Shown here: positions 1 through 8,499 of the stretch, one piece after another
Layout of the letters: the number at the start of each line of letters is the position of its first letter
Numbering within the stretch: position 1 is the stretch's first letter
DNA from: Novosphingobium lindaniclasticum LE124
GTDB lineage: Bacteria; Pseudomonadota; Alphaproteobacteria; Sphingomonadales; Sphingomonadaceae
Assembly: GCF_000445125.1 (NCBI RefSeq)
Contig: NZ_ATHL01000001.1
Coordinates: 1 to 64,000 of the forward strand
Reading direction: 5' to 3'
DNA: 64,000 bases
Notes under the pieces: generated by a model
What the model saw: only the letters and a program-made list of their open reading frames with translations
The model's database searches: none
What the model was told of the DNA's origin: nothing
Position numbers and translations under genes: made by a program

Positions 1-122
1 CGCACGACCAGAGGCGCGTCGATCGCCGGCGTGTCGGTGTCGGGCTGCCGCGCGAGGGCGGGAGCGGCCAGCGTCAGCAGGGCGCAGGCAGCCGTCATCT
101 TTGGGAAAAGCCCTGGGGCCAT
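1..122 (-). CDS. exported protein, N-terminal fragment (cut by window edge)
   Basis: Only the first 40 or so codons lie in the window. Read from the ATG at 122, the product starts with a short basic stretch (MAPGLFPK) and a hydrophobic core ending in an Ala-x-Ala site (TLAAPALA), which is a good Sec signal peptide. A Pro/Asp/Thr-rich stretch follows. GAGGAA lies six bases before the ATG and supports this start; a second in-frame ATG at 98 is possible. The protein is therefore probably periplasmic, outer-membrane or secreted. Nothing else about its function can be read. Confidence 0.6.
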   Translation of the reverse strand, partial: MAPGLFPKMTAACALLTLAAPALARQPDTDTPAIDAPLVV

Positions 123-483
123 TCGCTATTCCTCGTCATCCAAGGGAAAGTGCATGGGTGCGTTACGTGGCGACCGCCTATTCGCCTCGAGGCGGGCAGC
201 CGCGGGCGCGACGGTTCGGCTAGGGCTCTGCGTCAGTCATGGTGCATCCTCTTCCGCCTGCTGTGCAGGTCGATCCGTCTTCGGCGAAGTCCACAGGGAC
301 CCGATCCGGAGACGTTACGCATCAAGGGAGCAACCCGGCGTATACTTTCCGCCGAAGCCGCTATCAGCAATTGCGATATCGCGGCCATGCCGGAAGCGCA
401 TAGCGCGCCGCCGCAATTGAATAGGACGATGCCGATGCGCAGTGCTCTATCCGCCCGGACCACTCGGCTATCAGGGAGCGCCT
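123..483. other. gene-free divergent intergenic region
   Basis: This region lies between the divergent starts of the cut-off exported protein and the alpha/beta hydrolase. Open frames across it have no ribosome binding site and atypical composition. It must hold the promoters of both genes, but I could not place convincing -35/-10 boxes and see no strong hairpin. Confidence 0.5.
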
Positions 484-1209
484 GTGCGAGAAACGATCAT
501 CCTGCTGTCCGGCCTGTTGTGCGATGCCTGCGTGTGGGAACACCAGGTGCAGCATCTTGGCCGGACTTACGACGTGCGGGTGCCGGACTTGCGGCACTTC
601 GACAGCATTGCGACCATGGCGCGCCACGTTCTGGACGGCGCGCCCGAGCGGTTCTCGCTTGCCGGCCACTCGATGGGCGCGCGAGTGGCGCTGGAAACGG
701 TGCGGATGGCGCCGGCCCGGGTCGAGCGCCTTGCGCTGCTGGATACCGGCATTCATCCGGTTCGTCCGGGCGAAGCCGAACGACGGCAGGCGCTGATCGC
801 ACTGGGCGAGCGCGAAGGCATGGAAGCTCTTGCCAGGGTCTGGCTCCCCCCCATGGTGAGCAAGGGCCGGCTGGACAGCGATCCGGAACTGAGCGAGCGC
901 CTTCATGCGATGGTGCGACGCATGAGCGCGGAAATCCACCGCAACCACATAAGCGCGCTGCTGGGCCGGCCCGACGCGGCTGCGGGGCTTGCCGCCGTGC
1001 GCGGTCCGACGCTGGTCGGCGTCGGCAGCGAAGACGCCTGGAGCCCGCCTGCACAGCACGAGGATATCGTCGCGGCCTTGCCGGGATCGCATTACCGGGT
1101 CTTCGAAGGCAGCGGTCACATGGCGCCGATGGAAGCGCCCGAGGCCGTGACCGAAGCCTTGACGCAATGGATGGCATTGCCGCTGGATCAGGAAAGGGAA
1201 ACCGCATGA
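484..1209 (+). CDS. alpha/beta-fold hydrolase
   Basis: A 241-residue single-domain alpha/beta hydrolase. The nucleophile elbow is GHSMG (Ser63), with probable acid Asp184 in the GSEDAW segment and His212 in GSGHMAPME, in the usual order. An early LLSGLLCDACVW segment gives the oxyanion-hole loop. There is no signal peptide, so it is cytosolic. The GTG at 484 is chosen because AGGGAG sits five bases upstream; the ATG at 442 has no such signal. The stop overlaps the next gene's start (ATGA), so the two are translationally coupled. The fold is clear but the substrate is not; small-ester or lactone hydrolysis is typical of the family. Confidence 0.85.
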   Translation: MRETIILLSGLLCDACVWEHQVQHLGRTYDVRVPDLRHFDSIATMARHVLDGAPERFSLAGHSMGARVALETVRMAPARVERLALLDTGIHPVRPGEAERRQALIALGEREGMEALARVWLPPMVSKGRLDSDPELSERLHAMVRRMSAEIHRNHISALLGRPDAAAGLAAVRGPTLVGVGSEDAWSPPAQHEDIVAALPGSHYRVFEGSGHMAPMEAPEAVTEALTQWMALPLDQERETA

Positions 1210-1664
1210 CAAGCGATGTTCACGAAGGGGCGAGCGCTGGCGCGAGGCCGGATTCTTCCGAGTGCGTAACGATCGAGCAGGCAAGCGAGCAGGCGATCGT
1301 GAAACAGATCCATCGATTTGCCCAGGCCAACGACGCGCACGACCACGATACCCTCGCGGCGATGTTCACGCAGGACGGCGCTTTCGCGCGGCCTACCGCG
1401 CCGGACGCCCCCGTTCGCGGGCGCGAGGCCATTCGCGCCTTCTTCCGCGACAGGCCGGCGCGGCGCACGCGCCATGTCATGGCCAATATCGTCGTCGATC
1501 TGGTCAGTCCGGTCTGCGCGCAGGCACGCAGCTATGTCGTGCTCTACAGCGGAGAGCGAGGCGAAAACGTGCTGGTCGGGGACTTCGAAGACGAACTGTG
1601 CCTGGAGCCCGATGGCGTCTGGCGTTTCGCGCGGCGAAAGGGATCGCTGGCTTTCGACATCTGA
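1206..1664 (+). CDS. SnoaL/NTF2-like protein
   Basis: A 152-residue protein whose region from about residue 30 on is a cone-shaped SnoaL/NTF2-like domain. Signature parts are a helix with QANDAHDHDTLAAMF, then TQDGAF, GREAIRAFF and a C-terminal strand with WRFARRKG. Family members are small-molecule isomerases, hydratases or dehydrases, or ligand-binding subunits. It starts on the ATG that overlaps the hydrolase stop, so it belongs to the same two-gene unit and may act on the same unknown metabolite. The first 25 residues are a poorly conserved-looking extension. The specific reaction is unknown. Confidence 0.75.
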   Translation: MTSDVHEGASAGARPDSSECVTIEQASEQAIVKQIHRFAQANDAHDHDTLAAMFTQDGAFARPTAPDAPVRGREAIRAFFRDRPARRTRHVMANIVVDLVSPVCAQARSYVVLYSGERGENVLVGDFEDELCLEPDGVWRFARRKGSLAFDI

Positions 1665-1831
1665 CCTGAGCAGCCCGGAAGGAGCGTGCGCATCGCTGCG
1701 GCGGCTTATAACTTCGATCGGCCTTTGCGGAGGCTCGGCTCGGAAATGCGTAGCGAAGCGGGATATGATAGAGGCTCTGGAACCCGGCATCGATGCCCCT
1801 GGTTGATCTTGCGCCACTCGAAAGGAGACGC

Positions 1832-1951
1832 ATGATGATCAACGATCCGAAGGACGCCCCCGACATGCCGGAAGAGCAGGAAGAAAACGAGATGGAGGAG
1901 GCTCAGAAACAGGCTGCCGAAGAGCGCGAGGAAGAAGGCGGCTATCAATAA
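1832..1951 (+). CDS. small acidic protein, 39 residues
   Basis: A short frame, ATG 1832 to TAA 1951, preceded by the strong ribosome binding site AAAGGAG at seven bases. The product is very acidic and Glu/Gln-rich (segments such as MPEEQEENEMEEAQ and EEREEEGG), is predicted to be helical or disordered, and has no hydrophobic segment. I do not recognise a family. The good Shine-Dalgarno site, clean stop and following hairpin favour a real gene. It stands alone, 167 bases after the SnoaL-like gene. Confidence 0.6.
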   Translation: MMINDPKDAPDMPEEQEENEMEEAQKQAAEEREEEGGYQ

Positions 1952-1987
1952 TCCGCTACCCGTCGCCTATTCGGGAGACTGACGGCC

Positions 1988-2020
1988 CATCGGCTCGCCT
2001 TCTCGGAGAGCGAGCCGATG
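1988..2020 (+). terminator. strong hairpin after the 39-residue gene
   Basis: Perfect 11-bp stem (CATCGGCTCGC pairing with GCGAGCCGATG) with an 11-base loop, 37 bases after the small acidic gene's stop. There is no T-run after it, so it could be a transcript-end stabiliser or a weak terminator. Confidence 0.45.
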
Positions 2021-2288
2021 TGCAGCGGTGCAGGGGAGTTCGGGTAGCTACCGAGAATGGGATCGATTTTAGAGCTCTCCGTGTTGAACTCTGTCCGAAG
2101 CGGGGAGCGATAGCTTCGCACGCAACCGCAGATGCGGATTTAACACCCTCTCGATGAATGCGCCGCAAATCGCGTACGAACGTTCATTATGTCACATAAG
2201 TGACCGAAAATTCCCATGGTTGTGTCACAGAGCCCGCCTAGGGGGCCGCCCTTCGCAAAATATTGCGCATCGAAAAAGAAGGGTCGAC
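2021..2288. promoter_or_regulatory. upstream region of TonB receptor with two small palindromes
   Basis: Regulatory region of the receptor at 2289. It holds GTCAC-ATAA-GTGAC at 2191-2204 and TGTG-T-CACA at 2221-2229, two palindromes that share the GTCAC word and look like an operator pair. AAGAAGGG before 2289 is the ribosome binding site. No classical Fur box was seen. No gene was found in this stretch. Confidence 0.4.
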
Positions 2289-5066
2289 ATGCATTTTCTG
2301 GAACGCCGCGCGCTGCGCCTGATGTTTGGTTGCAGCCTTGCGGCATTGTCGCTGCACGGACAGGCCGAGGCCGCCGAGGCCGCCGTCACCGACAGCGCCG
2401 ACGATAGCGCCGCAGTGCCCTCCGAAGATACGCTAACCTCCGACATCATCGTCAACGGCCGCATCGATCGCACCGCGCTGGAGATGGAACGCAACGCGAT
2501 CGGCACCGTGGACATTCTCACCACCGGCGACATAGCCACCAGCTCGAACACCGGCATCGCCGACATCGCCCGCGCTTTGCCCGGCATCTCGACCAGCTAT
2601 GACCAGGGCGCGAACCAGACCGCCGTGGGCGAGGCGCAGTTCGTGACGGTGCGCGGTTTCGATACGAGCTTCAACGCCTATACGCTCGACGGCCTGCGCC
2701 TGCCGCAAGTCGCGGGCGATTCCCGCGCGATTTCGCTCAACCTGTTCTCGCCGTTCGCCATCGGCAATATCTCCGCCGACAAGACGCCGGGCGCGGACAA
2801 GGATTCCGACTCGATCGCGGGCGCCATCGATCTGCACACGCCAACGGCGTTCGATTTCACCGGCAACTTCAGCCGCGTTCGCGCGCTCGGCCAGCTTGCG
2901 GCAATGGCGGCAGATTCGCACCAGCCCAGCCTAGGCGGAGCGATCGGCGTCGACACCGCGCGCAAGTTCGGCGCCGGCGACCGGTTCGGCGTCTATCTGG
3001 CCGGCTACTATGAGAAGCGCGCGAACGCGGCCCAGTCCATCGCCGCGCAGAGCGGCTACGTGACGACTCATCGGAACGTGGGCACGACGCGCGACAACTA
3101 CGACGCCCTGTCTGCCCAGGGCCTGCAGTGGAACGCCTTTACCAACAAGGTCGAACGCTATGGCGCCACCGGCTCGCTCGACTATCACGGCCTGGGCATC
3201 AAGACGTACCTGCGTGTGAACTACGCACGCTACAAGAACACGAACACGATGAACCAGACCGGCTTGCGCAGCGAGCTGACCAGCAACGCCGACGGTACGA
3301 GCCAGCCCAACCCGAATGTCGCGAATGGCGGCAGCGGCAACTACAACGCGGACGGCGTGTTCGTCGGCACGGGGGTCAACCCGGCCGGCTACTTCCGCAC
3401 CGAGGACACCGACCAGAAGCTGTTTTCCACGCAGCTTGGCGGCGAGTTCGACCTGGGCGGCGGCTTCGTCGCTTCGCTCGAAGGCGCCTATGCCTATGGC
3501 GCCTACAACCAGCCTAACCGCATCGAGGCGGCGTGGCGCGGCGTGGGCTACGGCGCCTCGGGCGTCACGGTCGACCTCGGCAACCCGCGGGCGCCGCAGG
3601 CGGTCATGGCGCCGGGGGCGGCCGCTTACGTGTCCTCGCTCGACACGCCGGGTCAATACTATGTCCAGAAGGGCTGGAACTTCGATTCGGAAAAGAAGAA
3701 GACCCTTCGCGGCAATCTGCACTGGGATAGCGAAGGGGGCCTGTTCCGGTCGTTCGAGATCGGCGGTCTCTACGAGGATTCCCGCCGCGAGGGACGCGAA
3801 CTCGCGCCCGACAACACCCGTTACGTCTTCTCGCGCCCGTTCGATCCGCGCGACGTGAACGGCCTGCCCGTCTCGCAGTTGCCGGGCCGGACGCTGACCG
3901 ATTTCATCGGCGCCTATCCGGCGCGGCCGATCCGCGTCGTCTCCCGCTCGGCGATCGAGGATCAGGTTGCCCAGTACGTGGACTCCGCCGGCGGCACGGC
4001 CGGCCGGGTGTCCCAGGAAACGCTGGACCAGGGGGTGACCGACAGCAAGGAACGGCGCGCCGCCGTCTATGCCAATGCGCGCTTCCAGGCCGGTAACCTC
4101 GAAGCCATGCCTGGCCTTCGCTACGAAGCCAACCGTTTTGCGGCCCATTACTTCGAAGGTTCGAGCACGGCAGGCGGCAGCGGCGCCTTCGTCTCTTCCT
4201 CGCGCGAGTACGATCGCTTGGATCCCAGCCTGCTCGTTGCGTGGCGCCCGAGCGACCGCGTGGTGGTGCGCGGTTCGGTCCGCTCGAGCTACGCGCGTCC
4301 CGGCTTCAACGACCTTGCCGGCCCGGCGACCTATTCGTTCAACGATACGACGGACGAGCTGGAATATATCACCCGGCCGAACCCGAACCTCAAGCCCACC
4401 TCGGCCTGGAACTTCGACCTGGGCTTGGAATATTACGGCGGTGTCGGGCAGTACCTTCAGGTCGCGGCCTATTACAAGAAGCTGCGCAATATCATCGTCC
4501 CCACGGCCGGTCAGAACCTTCTGGAAGACAGCGGTTCGACGGTGACGACCTTCATGCCCCAGAACGGGCTGGGCGGCAGCGCCAAGGGCATCGAGATCTC
4601 CGGCCGCTATACTTACGACGGAAGCGAAGTGCCGTTCCTGGACGGCTTCGGCGTGGGCGGTTCGATCACCCGGCAGAAGACCAGGGCGACATATGCGCTG
4701 GCGGACGACGATGTGCGCACGACCAGCCTGCCCCAGGCGCCCGACCTGATCTACAATGCCGGGCTGTTCTACACCGGCGCCCGTTTCCGCGCCAATGTGA
4801 ACTATCACCATACCGGACGTATCCTGGCGACGGTGCAGAGTTCCGACCCGGATATCTATATCCAGCCGATGGGTTCGCTGGACCTGGGCGCGGCGTACGA
4901 ATTGAGCGATGCGCTGGAGATCGGCGTCTCGGCGCGCAACATCCTCAACCAGCACGCGTACTGGACGACCGTGGGCAAGTCCAAGAGGTATATCTCGAAC
5001 GATCGCAACGGCGGTTACCTGAAGACCGGCAGCGTCTATCAGGTCAGCGCGACCATGAAGTTCTGA
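2289..5066 (+). CDS. TonB-dependent outer-membrane receptor
   Basis: A 925-residue receptor. A Sec signal peptide (about residues 1-28, core LMFGCSLAALSLHG) precedes a probable TonB box around DIIVNGRID, then a plug domain with the hallmark VTVRGFDTSFNAYTLDG and a 22-strand barrel that ends in an aromatic residue (SATMKF). Length and layout match the large sphingomonad receptors often used for carbohydrates or other non-siderophore ligands; the substrate cannot be read. The ATG at 2289 is favoured over upstream starts because AAGAAGGG lies just before it and the signal peptide begins there. It is a single-gene unit, followed by a hairpin. Confidence 0.92.
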   Translation: MHFLERRALRLMFGCSLAALSLHGQAEAAEAAVTDSADDSAAVPSEDTLTSDIIVNGRIDRTALEMERNAIGTVDILTTGDIATSSNTGIADIARALPGISTSYDQGANQTAVGEAQFVTVRGFDTSFNAYTLDGLRLPQVAGDSRAISLNLFSPFAIGNISADKTPGADKDSDSIAGAIDLHTPTAFDFTGNFSRVRALGQLAAMAADSHQPSLGGAIGVDTARKFGAGDRFGVYLAGYYEKRANAAQSIAAQSGYVTTHRNVGTTRDNYDALSAQGLQWNAFTNKVERYGATGSLDYHGLGIKTYLRVNYARYKNTNTMNQTGLRSELTSNADGTSQPNPNVANGGSGNYNADGVFVGTGVNPAGYFRTEDTDQKLFSTQLGGEFDLGGGFVASLEGAYAYGAYNQPNRIEAAWRGVGYGASGVTVDLGNPRAPQAVMAPGAAAYVSSLDTPGQYYVQKGWNFDSEKKKTLRGNLHWDSEGGLFRSFEIGGLYEDSRREGRELAPDNTRYVFSRPFDPRDVNGLPVSQLPGRTLTDFIGAYPARPIRVVSRSAIEDQVAQYVDSAGGTAGRVSQETLDQGVTDSKERRAAVYANARFQAGNLEAMPGLRYEANRFAAHYFEGSSTAGGSGAFVSSSREYDRLDPSLLVAWRPSDRVVVRGSVRSSYARPGFNDLAGPATYSFNDTTDELEYITRPNPNLKPTSAWNFDLGLEYYGGVGQYLQVAAYYKKLRNIIVPTAGQNLLEDSGSTVTTFMPQNGLGGSAKGIEISGRYTYDGSEVPFLDGFGVGGSITRQKTRATYALADDDVRTTSLPQAPDLIYNAGLFYTGARFRANVNYHHTGRILATVQSSDPDIYIQPMGSLDLGAAYELSDALEIGVSARNILNQHAYWTTVGKSKRYISNDRNGGYLKTGSVYQVSATMKF

Positions 5067-5078
5067 CGATCGTCAGCT

Positions 5079-5121
5079 GCCTGCCGCTTCCCGCACGCCC
5101 TGACGGCGGGGAGGGGCAGGC
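5079..5121 (+). terminator. hairpin after the TonB receptor
   Basis: GCCTGCC at 5079-5085 pairs with GGCAGGC at 5115-5121, continued after one mismatch by CTTCCC/GGGGAG. It starts 12 bases after the receptor stop. There is no T-run, so rho-independent termination is likely but not certain. Confidence 0.5.
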
Positions 5122-5191
5122 GCATCCGCCCGCGATACCAGGCCCGCAAAGGAGCCCGCCATGCCTCACCGCCTCCTGCTGTCCTGCGAAA

Positions 5192-5491
5192 ATGACCAAG
5201 GCGATGGAGGAAGAGGCCGATATTGTCCCCAACCGCACTCCGAGGTCCGGCGGAGGACCTTGGAATGCCGAACCCTCGCTCTGTTCCCTCGACCGTGACG
5301 ACGAGGCACACGACGCCTGCGCGAAGCGTGCCGAAGAAGCTGCACGCCTGATCGGGAGGCTCGATGCCTTTCGAAAGGAGAACGGGATCGATCCGCCCCG
5401 TTTGATCTATCCGCCTCGTGGCGCTGCCGTGGAACAGGGCGGCGAGCCGGGAAGGGTCAGTCTTGTCCCTGACGATCGACGACGCAGATGA
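5192..5491 (+). CDS. possible small hypothetical protein
   Basis: A 99-residue frame whose middle looks like real protein: an Ala/Glu/Arg helix (HDACAKRAEEAARLIGRLDAF) followed by a Pro-rich tail (DPPRLIYPPRG). Third-position GC is normal for the window. Against it, no clear ribosome binding site precedes the ATG, and it sits in the gap between two convergent receptors. A start at 5204 is also possible. No family was recognised, and it may be spurious. Confidence 0.35.
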   Translation: MTKAMEEEADIVPNRTPRSGGGPWNAEPSLCSLDRDDEAHDACAKRAEEAARLIGRLDAFRKENGIDPPRLIYPPRGAAVEQGGEPGRVSLVPDDRRRR

Positions 5492-5552
5492 GTTCGATCA
5501 CGATCTCGTCCTGATATCCGATCTTTCGACAGCTGGTTTGCGATCGTCCTTA

Positions 5553-7673
5553 TCAGAGCCGCACACTGAGCGAGGCTCTGATGGTGCGCGGCGCGCCGGG
5601 GTAGATCCAATAGGAGTTGTAGGAGCTGGCCGCGTAACGCTGGTTCAACAGATTGTCCGCCTCGATTCTGGCGGTAAGGATGCGGGACAGCGGAGCCTCG
5701 ACGGCGACCTTGACCTTGATGTAGTCCGGGAGGATCAGGCCGCTGGTGTCGGTGGCGCCGGAACGCCTGCCGACATAGTTGGCGCCGCCACTGATCTGCC
5801 AGTCGCCATTCGGCCCTTCGATCCGATGCACCAGGAATACCGAGCCGGAGTGGTCGGGGACGTTGAGCGCGAGCGGCGTCGCGAAATTCTCGTCGTCGTA
5901 ACGGGCTCGCGTCCAGGCATAGTTGACTACCGCCTGCCAGCGCCGACCGAGGTTGAGCGATGCGTCGAACTCGATGCCGCTGCTCCGCAACGATCCCACC
6001 GGCGCAAGGAAATTGGCATCATCAGGATCGGTAGTGAGGACATTCGACTTGCGGATGTCGAACCAGGTCATCCCGACGTCCAGCCCCGCCCAGCGACCGC
6101 TCAGGCCAACTTCATAGCCATGTCCTTTCTCCGGAGCGAAGGCAGCCCCGTCACTGCCGCTGCCCGAGTTCAACAGATTGGACTCGCCCCAGTTCGCATG
6201 GACCGAGATCGCGTCGCTGACCCGGTACTTGGCACCCAATCGGAACGTGACCGGCTCATCTGCAGCCCGAGATGCGGCACCCGTCAGGTTCTTGCGCAAC
6301 TCCTGGCTGTACACGTCGAGACGCACTCCGCCCACCAGGGAGAAGCGGTCGGTCAGATCCCACAGATCCTGCGCGTAGAAGGTCAAGCCGCGGCGAAGCT
6401 CGCGCTGGTCGAGGTTGGGCAGTAGCGCCGCAGCCTCGGCTACGCCGTAGACAGGGTCGTATATGTCGATCGCGTAGGAATTGCCGCCCTGCGCCGGGTC
6501 GGAGGGGTTGCGACGGCGCAGCAGTTCGAGATAGTCGAGAGAATAGCCCTTTATGCCGAAGGCGGGATGGTGCGTACCCAAGGCGTTCACCTTGCCGCGC
6601 AGCTCAAGCCGGGCAGCGAGGTCTTCGACCTCATAGCCGCGTTCGCGCCGCTGACGCCACAAGGTCCGCCCGTCGACCAGACGGGTCTGATCGGCCGAGA
6701 ATCCCCGCAGCGACCCGGAACGATAGGCCAGGCCGCCAACGATCGCCCAATCGCCGCCCAGCTTCGCCTCTCCGGTCAGTTGGTGGCGCGTATCTCGAGC
6801 GCGCGTGTCGCCATTGCTCGGCTCCCCCAGAAAGCGGGATGCCGGCAGCGCCAGGGGATCGCCCCCAACCGCGACGACCCCGCGATCGAATGGCGAGTCA
6901 TAGCGAATGAGCTGTGCGACATAGGTGAGTTGGAACGCATCGGACGGGCGGAAGGTCAGCGAAGGGGCAACGGTCCGGCGCTTCAGCCCGACATGGTCGC
7001 GGAAGCCGTCGCTATCCTCCAACGCGACAACGATCCGGGCGGCAAGGCTGGTGGTCAACGGGCCGGTCGCATCGAGTTCGAGGCGCCGGGTGTCGAAGGA
7101 ACCATAGTCGAGCCGCGCCGACGCAGCGGCGGAGAAGCGCGGCGTCTTCGTCACCATGTTGACGCGGCCGGCGGGGTCGATGTCGCCGAAAACGGCGCCG
7201 GCCGGTCCTTTGAGTATTTCGATCCGCTCGATCGTGGCCGGATCTCGCGCAGGTGCACTTCCGCGATTGGCGATGAAGCCATCGACGTAATATTCGCCGC
7301 CGCCGTCGGCAGTGCTCAGGAAGCCACGTATTGCGAAATTGTCGGCAAAGCCGCCGCGATTGTTCTGCTGGCTGCTACCGCTGACCAGTTCGAGCGCATC
7401 GCTGAGCCTGTAGGTTCCGGCAGCTCGCAACAAGTCTGCTTCGAGCGAGCGACTTGATTGCGACATGCGCTCGGTCGCGAGATCTGATGACAAAGTGGCG
7501 TCGCGATACTTGCGCGTTCCCAGCACGACGATTTCCGCCGTCTCGGCTTCCTCCACCTCCTGTGCCGAGACAGGTGTGCCGAACAGGCAGCCAGCAGCGA
7601 GCGCGATGGACGCGATCGGGCGCGCATTCGGCGCCGTATGTCGCTGCGACAGACGGCAAGAGAGATCAGACAC
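5553..7673 (-). CDS. TonB-dependent siderophore-type receptor
   Basis: A 706-residue receptor. After a signal peptide (about residues 1-38, ending TPVSAQ) comes a TonB box region (ETAEIVVLG), then a siderophore-type plug with NFAIRGF, the EYYVDGF turn, RIEILKGPAGAVFGDIDPAGRVN and VTKTPRF, and a barrel ending RASLSVRL. The plug signature is that of ferrichrome/ferric-siderophore receptors (FhuA/FpvA class), so iron-siderophore uptake is the likely role. The GTG at 7673 is chosen because the signal peptide starts there; extension to 7733 would put the promoter dyads inside the gene. It converges with the first receptor. Confidence 0.9.
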   Translation of the reverse strand: MSDLSCRLSQRHTAPNARPIASIALAAGCLFGTPVSAQEVEEAETAEIVVLGTRKYRDATLSSDLATERMSQSSRSLEADLLRAAGTYRLSDALELVSGSSQQNNRGGFADNFAIRGFLSTADGGGEYYVDGFIANRGSAPARDPATIERIEILKGPAGAVFGDIDPAGRVNMVTKTPRFSAAASARLDYGSFDTRRLELDATGPLTTSLAARIVVALEDSDGFRDHVGLKRRTVAPSLTFRPSDAFQLTYVAQLIRYDSPFDRGVVAVGGDPLALPASRFLGEPSNGDTRARDTRHQLTGEAKLGGDWAIVGGLAYRSGSLRGFSADQTRLVDGRTLWRQRRERGYEVEDLAARLELRGKVNALGTHHPAFGIKGYSLDYLELLRRRNPSDPAQGGNSYAIDIYDPVYGVAEAAALLPNLDQRELRRGLTFYAQDLWDLTDRFSLVGGVRLDVYSQELRKNLTGAASRAADEPVTFRLGAKYRVSDAISVHANWGESNLLNSGSGSDGAAFAPEKGHGYEVGLSGRWAGLDVGMTWFDIRKSNVLTTDPDDANFLAPVGSLRSSGIEFDASLNLGRRWQAVVNYAWTRARYDDENFATPLALNVPDHSGSVFLVHRIEGPNGDWQISGGANYVGRRSGATDTSGLILPDYIKVKVAVEAPLSRILTARIEADNLLNQRYAASSYNSYWIYPGAPRTIRASLSVRL

Positions 7674-7700
7674 GCATTTACCCCATCGATTAAGTGACGC

Positions 7701-7738
7701 TACAACACTAAGGTATAGGTGATGTTGTATCATACCTT
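7701..7738 (-). promoter_or_regulatory. two interlocked inverted repeats upstream of the siderophore receptor
   Basis: TACAACA (7701-7707) pairs with TGTTGTA (7723-7729), and AAGGTAT (7710-7716) pairs with ATACCTT (7732-7738). Each is a perfect 7-bp inverted repeat with a 15-base spacer, offset by nine bases so that they interlace. They lie 28-65 bases upstream of the receptor start codon, where an operator is expected. The sequence does not resemble a Fur box. Confidence 0.5.
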
Positions 7739-7798
7739 TTGCATTGCAGCATGATGTTCGTCAACAGCCTCAAACCAGCGGTGACGCAATAGGCGTGA

Positions 7799-8341
7799 AT
7801 GAGAGGGCTGCTCGCTGAGATCACGTTGCGGATGCGGCGATCGAAAGGGCCACTGCGATTGTCTCTTCAGGACGTGAGCTGCGCCATGCTTGCGGTATTC
7901 GTGCTTCTGAGAGTGCTCGACGTCTATGGCGACAGCCCCTGGTCTATCGTCGAGAGCAGTGCGATGCGGATGGCCGTGAGCTTCTTCGCCTTGACCAAGT
8001 ATCCCGCTTCTTTGCTGTTCCTGATGTTGACCTTGGGATGCGGCGCTCTGCTGCTCGTCATGTTCGAGCGCCCGCGCGACAGCGGTATGGTTGACCGTCT
8101 GGCCCTTTTCGGCGCCGCGCCGATGTTCTTTTACCTCTTCCACCTCACGGTTCCAAGGCTGCTCCACCATGCCGCCGCTGCGATCTGGGGGAACACCCGA
8201 GGAAGCGTTTTGGAAGTGAGCAACCATGGTTGGGTGCTGCTCTGGTATGTGGGCCTTATCATCCCTCTTTACCGGCCGATGGCATGGTTCTCGCACTTCA
8301 AAGCCGCAAGGCGTGATATCACCTGGCTGACGTATCCTTAA
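7799..8341 (+). pseudogene. truncated DUF1624 / HGSNAT-type membrane acyltransferase, C-terminal half
   Basis: A 180-residue frame matching only the second half of the DUF1624 / heparan-alpha-glucosaminide N-acetyltransferase-type family. It has the LLRVLDVYGD turn, the FALTKYPASLLFLMLTLG membrane segment, a FFYLFHLTVPRLLHH segment and a final helix pair. Full-length members are about 350-400 residues and begin with more membrane helices carrying the catalytic His, all missing here. In-frame stops lie directly upstream of the ATG and no ribosome binding site is evident. I read it as a 5'-deleted remnant, though a shortened expressed membrane protein cannot be excluded. Confidence 0.55.
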
Positions 8342-8499
8342 ATGCGCTTAGAGAGGTGGGCTGCGCGAGGTCGGCCAAGCCTCTTTCACTCGTTTGCGGT
8401 CATCTCGCAATCGGTCGCACGAAGGCGCTATGAGCCGCGAGAGAGTTACGCCGATCGGGATTGAGGGCAACGAGCCGAGATCAGGTTGAAACGGGTGGC

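Noticed and set aside
150-1205. Long + strand frame running from 150 into the SnoaL-like gene
   Set aside because: The part before 1206 is the shadow of the alpha/beta hydrolase in another frame; only the part from the ATG at 1206 has protein-like sequence and coupling.
364-1284. Long minus frame opposite the alpha/beta hydrolase
   Set aside because: Arg/His-rich low-quality translation, no ribosome binding site, and it lies fully antisense to a gene with clear catalytic motifs.
2154-2288. Upstream extension of the first TonB receptor
   Set aside because: It would place 45 residues before a proper signal peptide; the ribosome binding site is at 2289.
2931-4955. 674-codon minus frame inside the first TonB receptor
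   Set aside because: It is the antisense shadow of a high-GC receptor gene; no motif or start signal.
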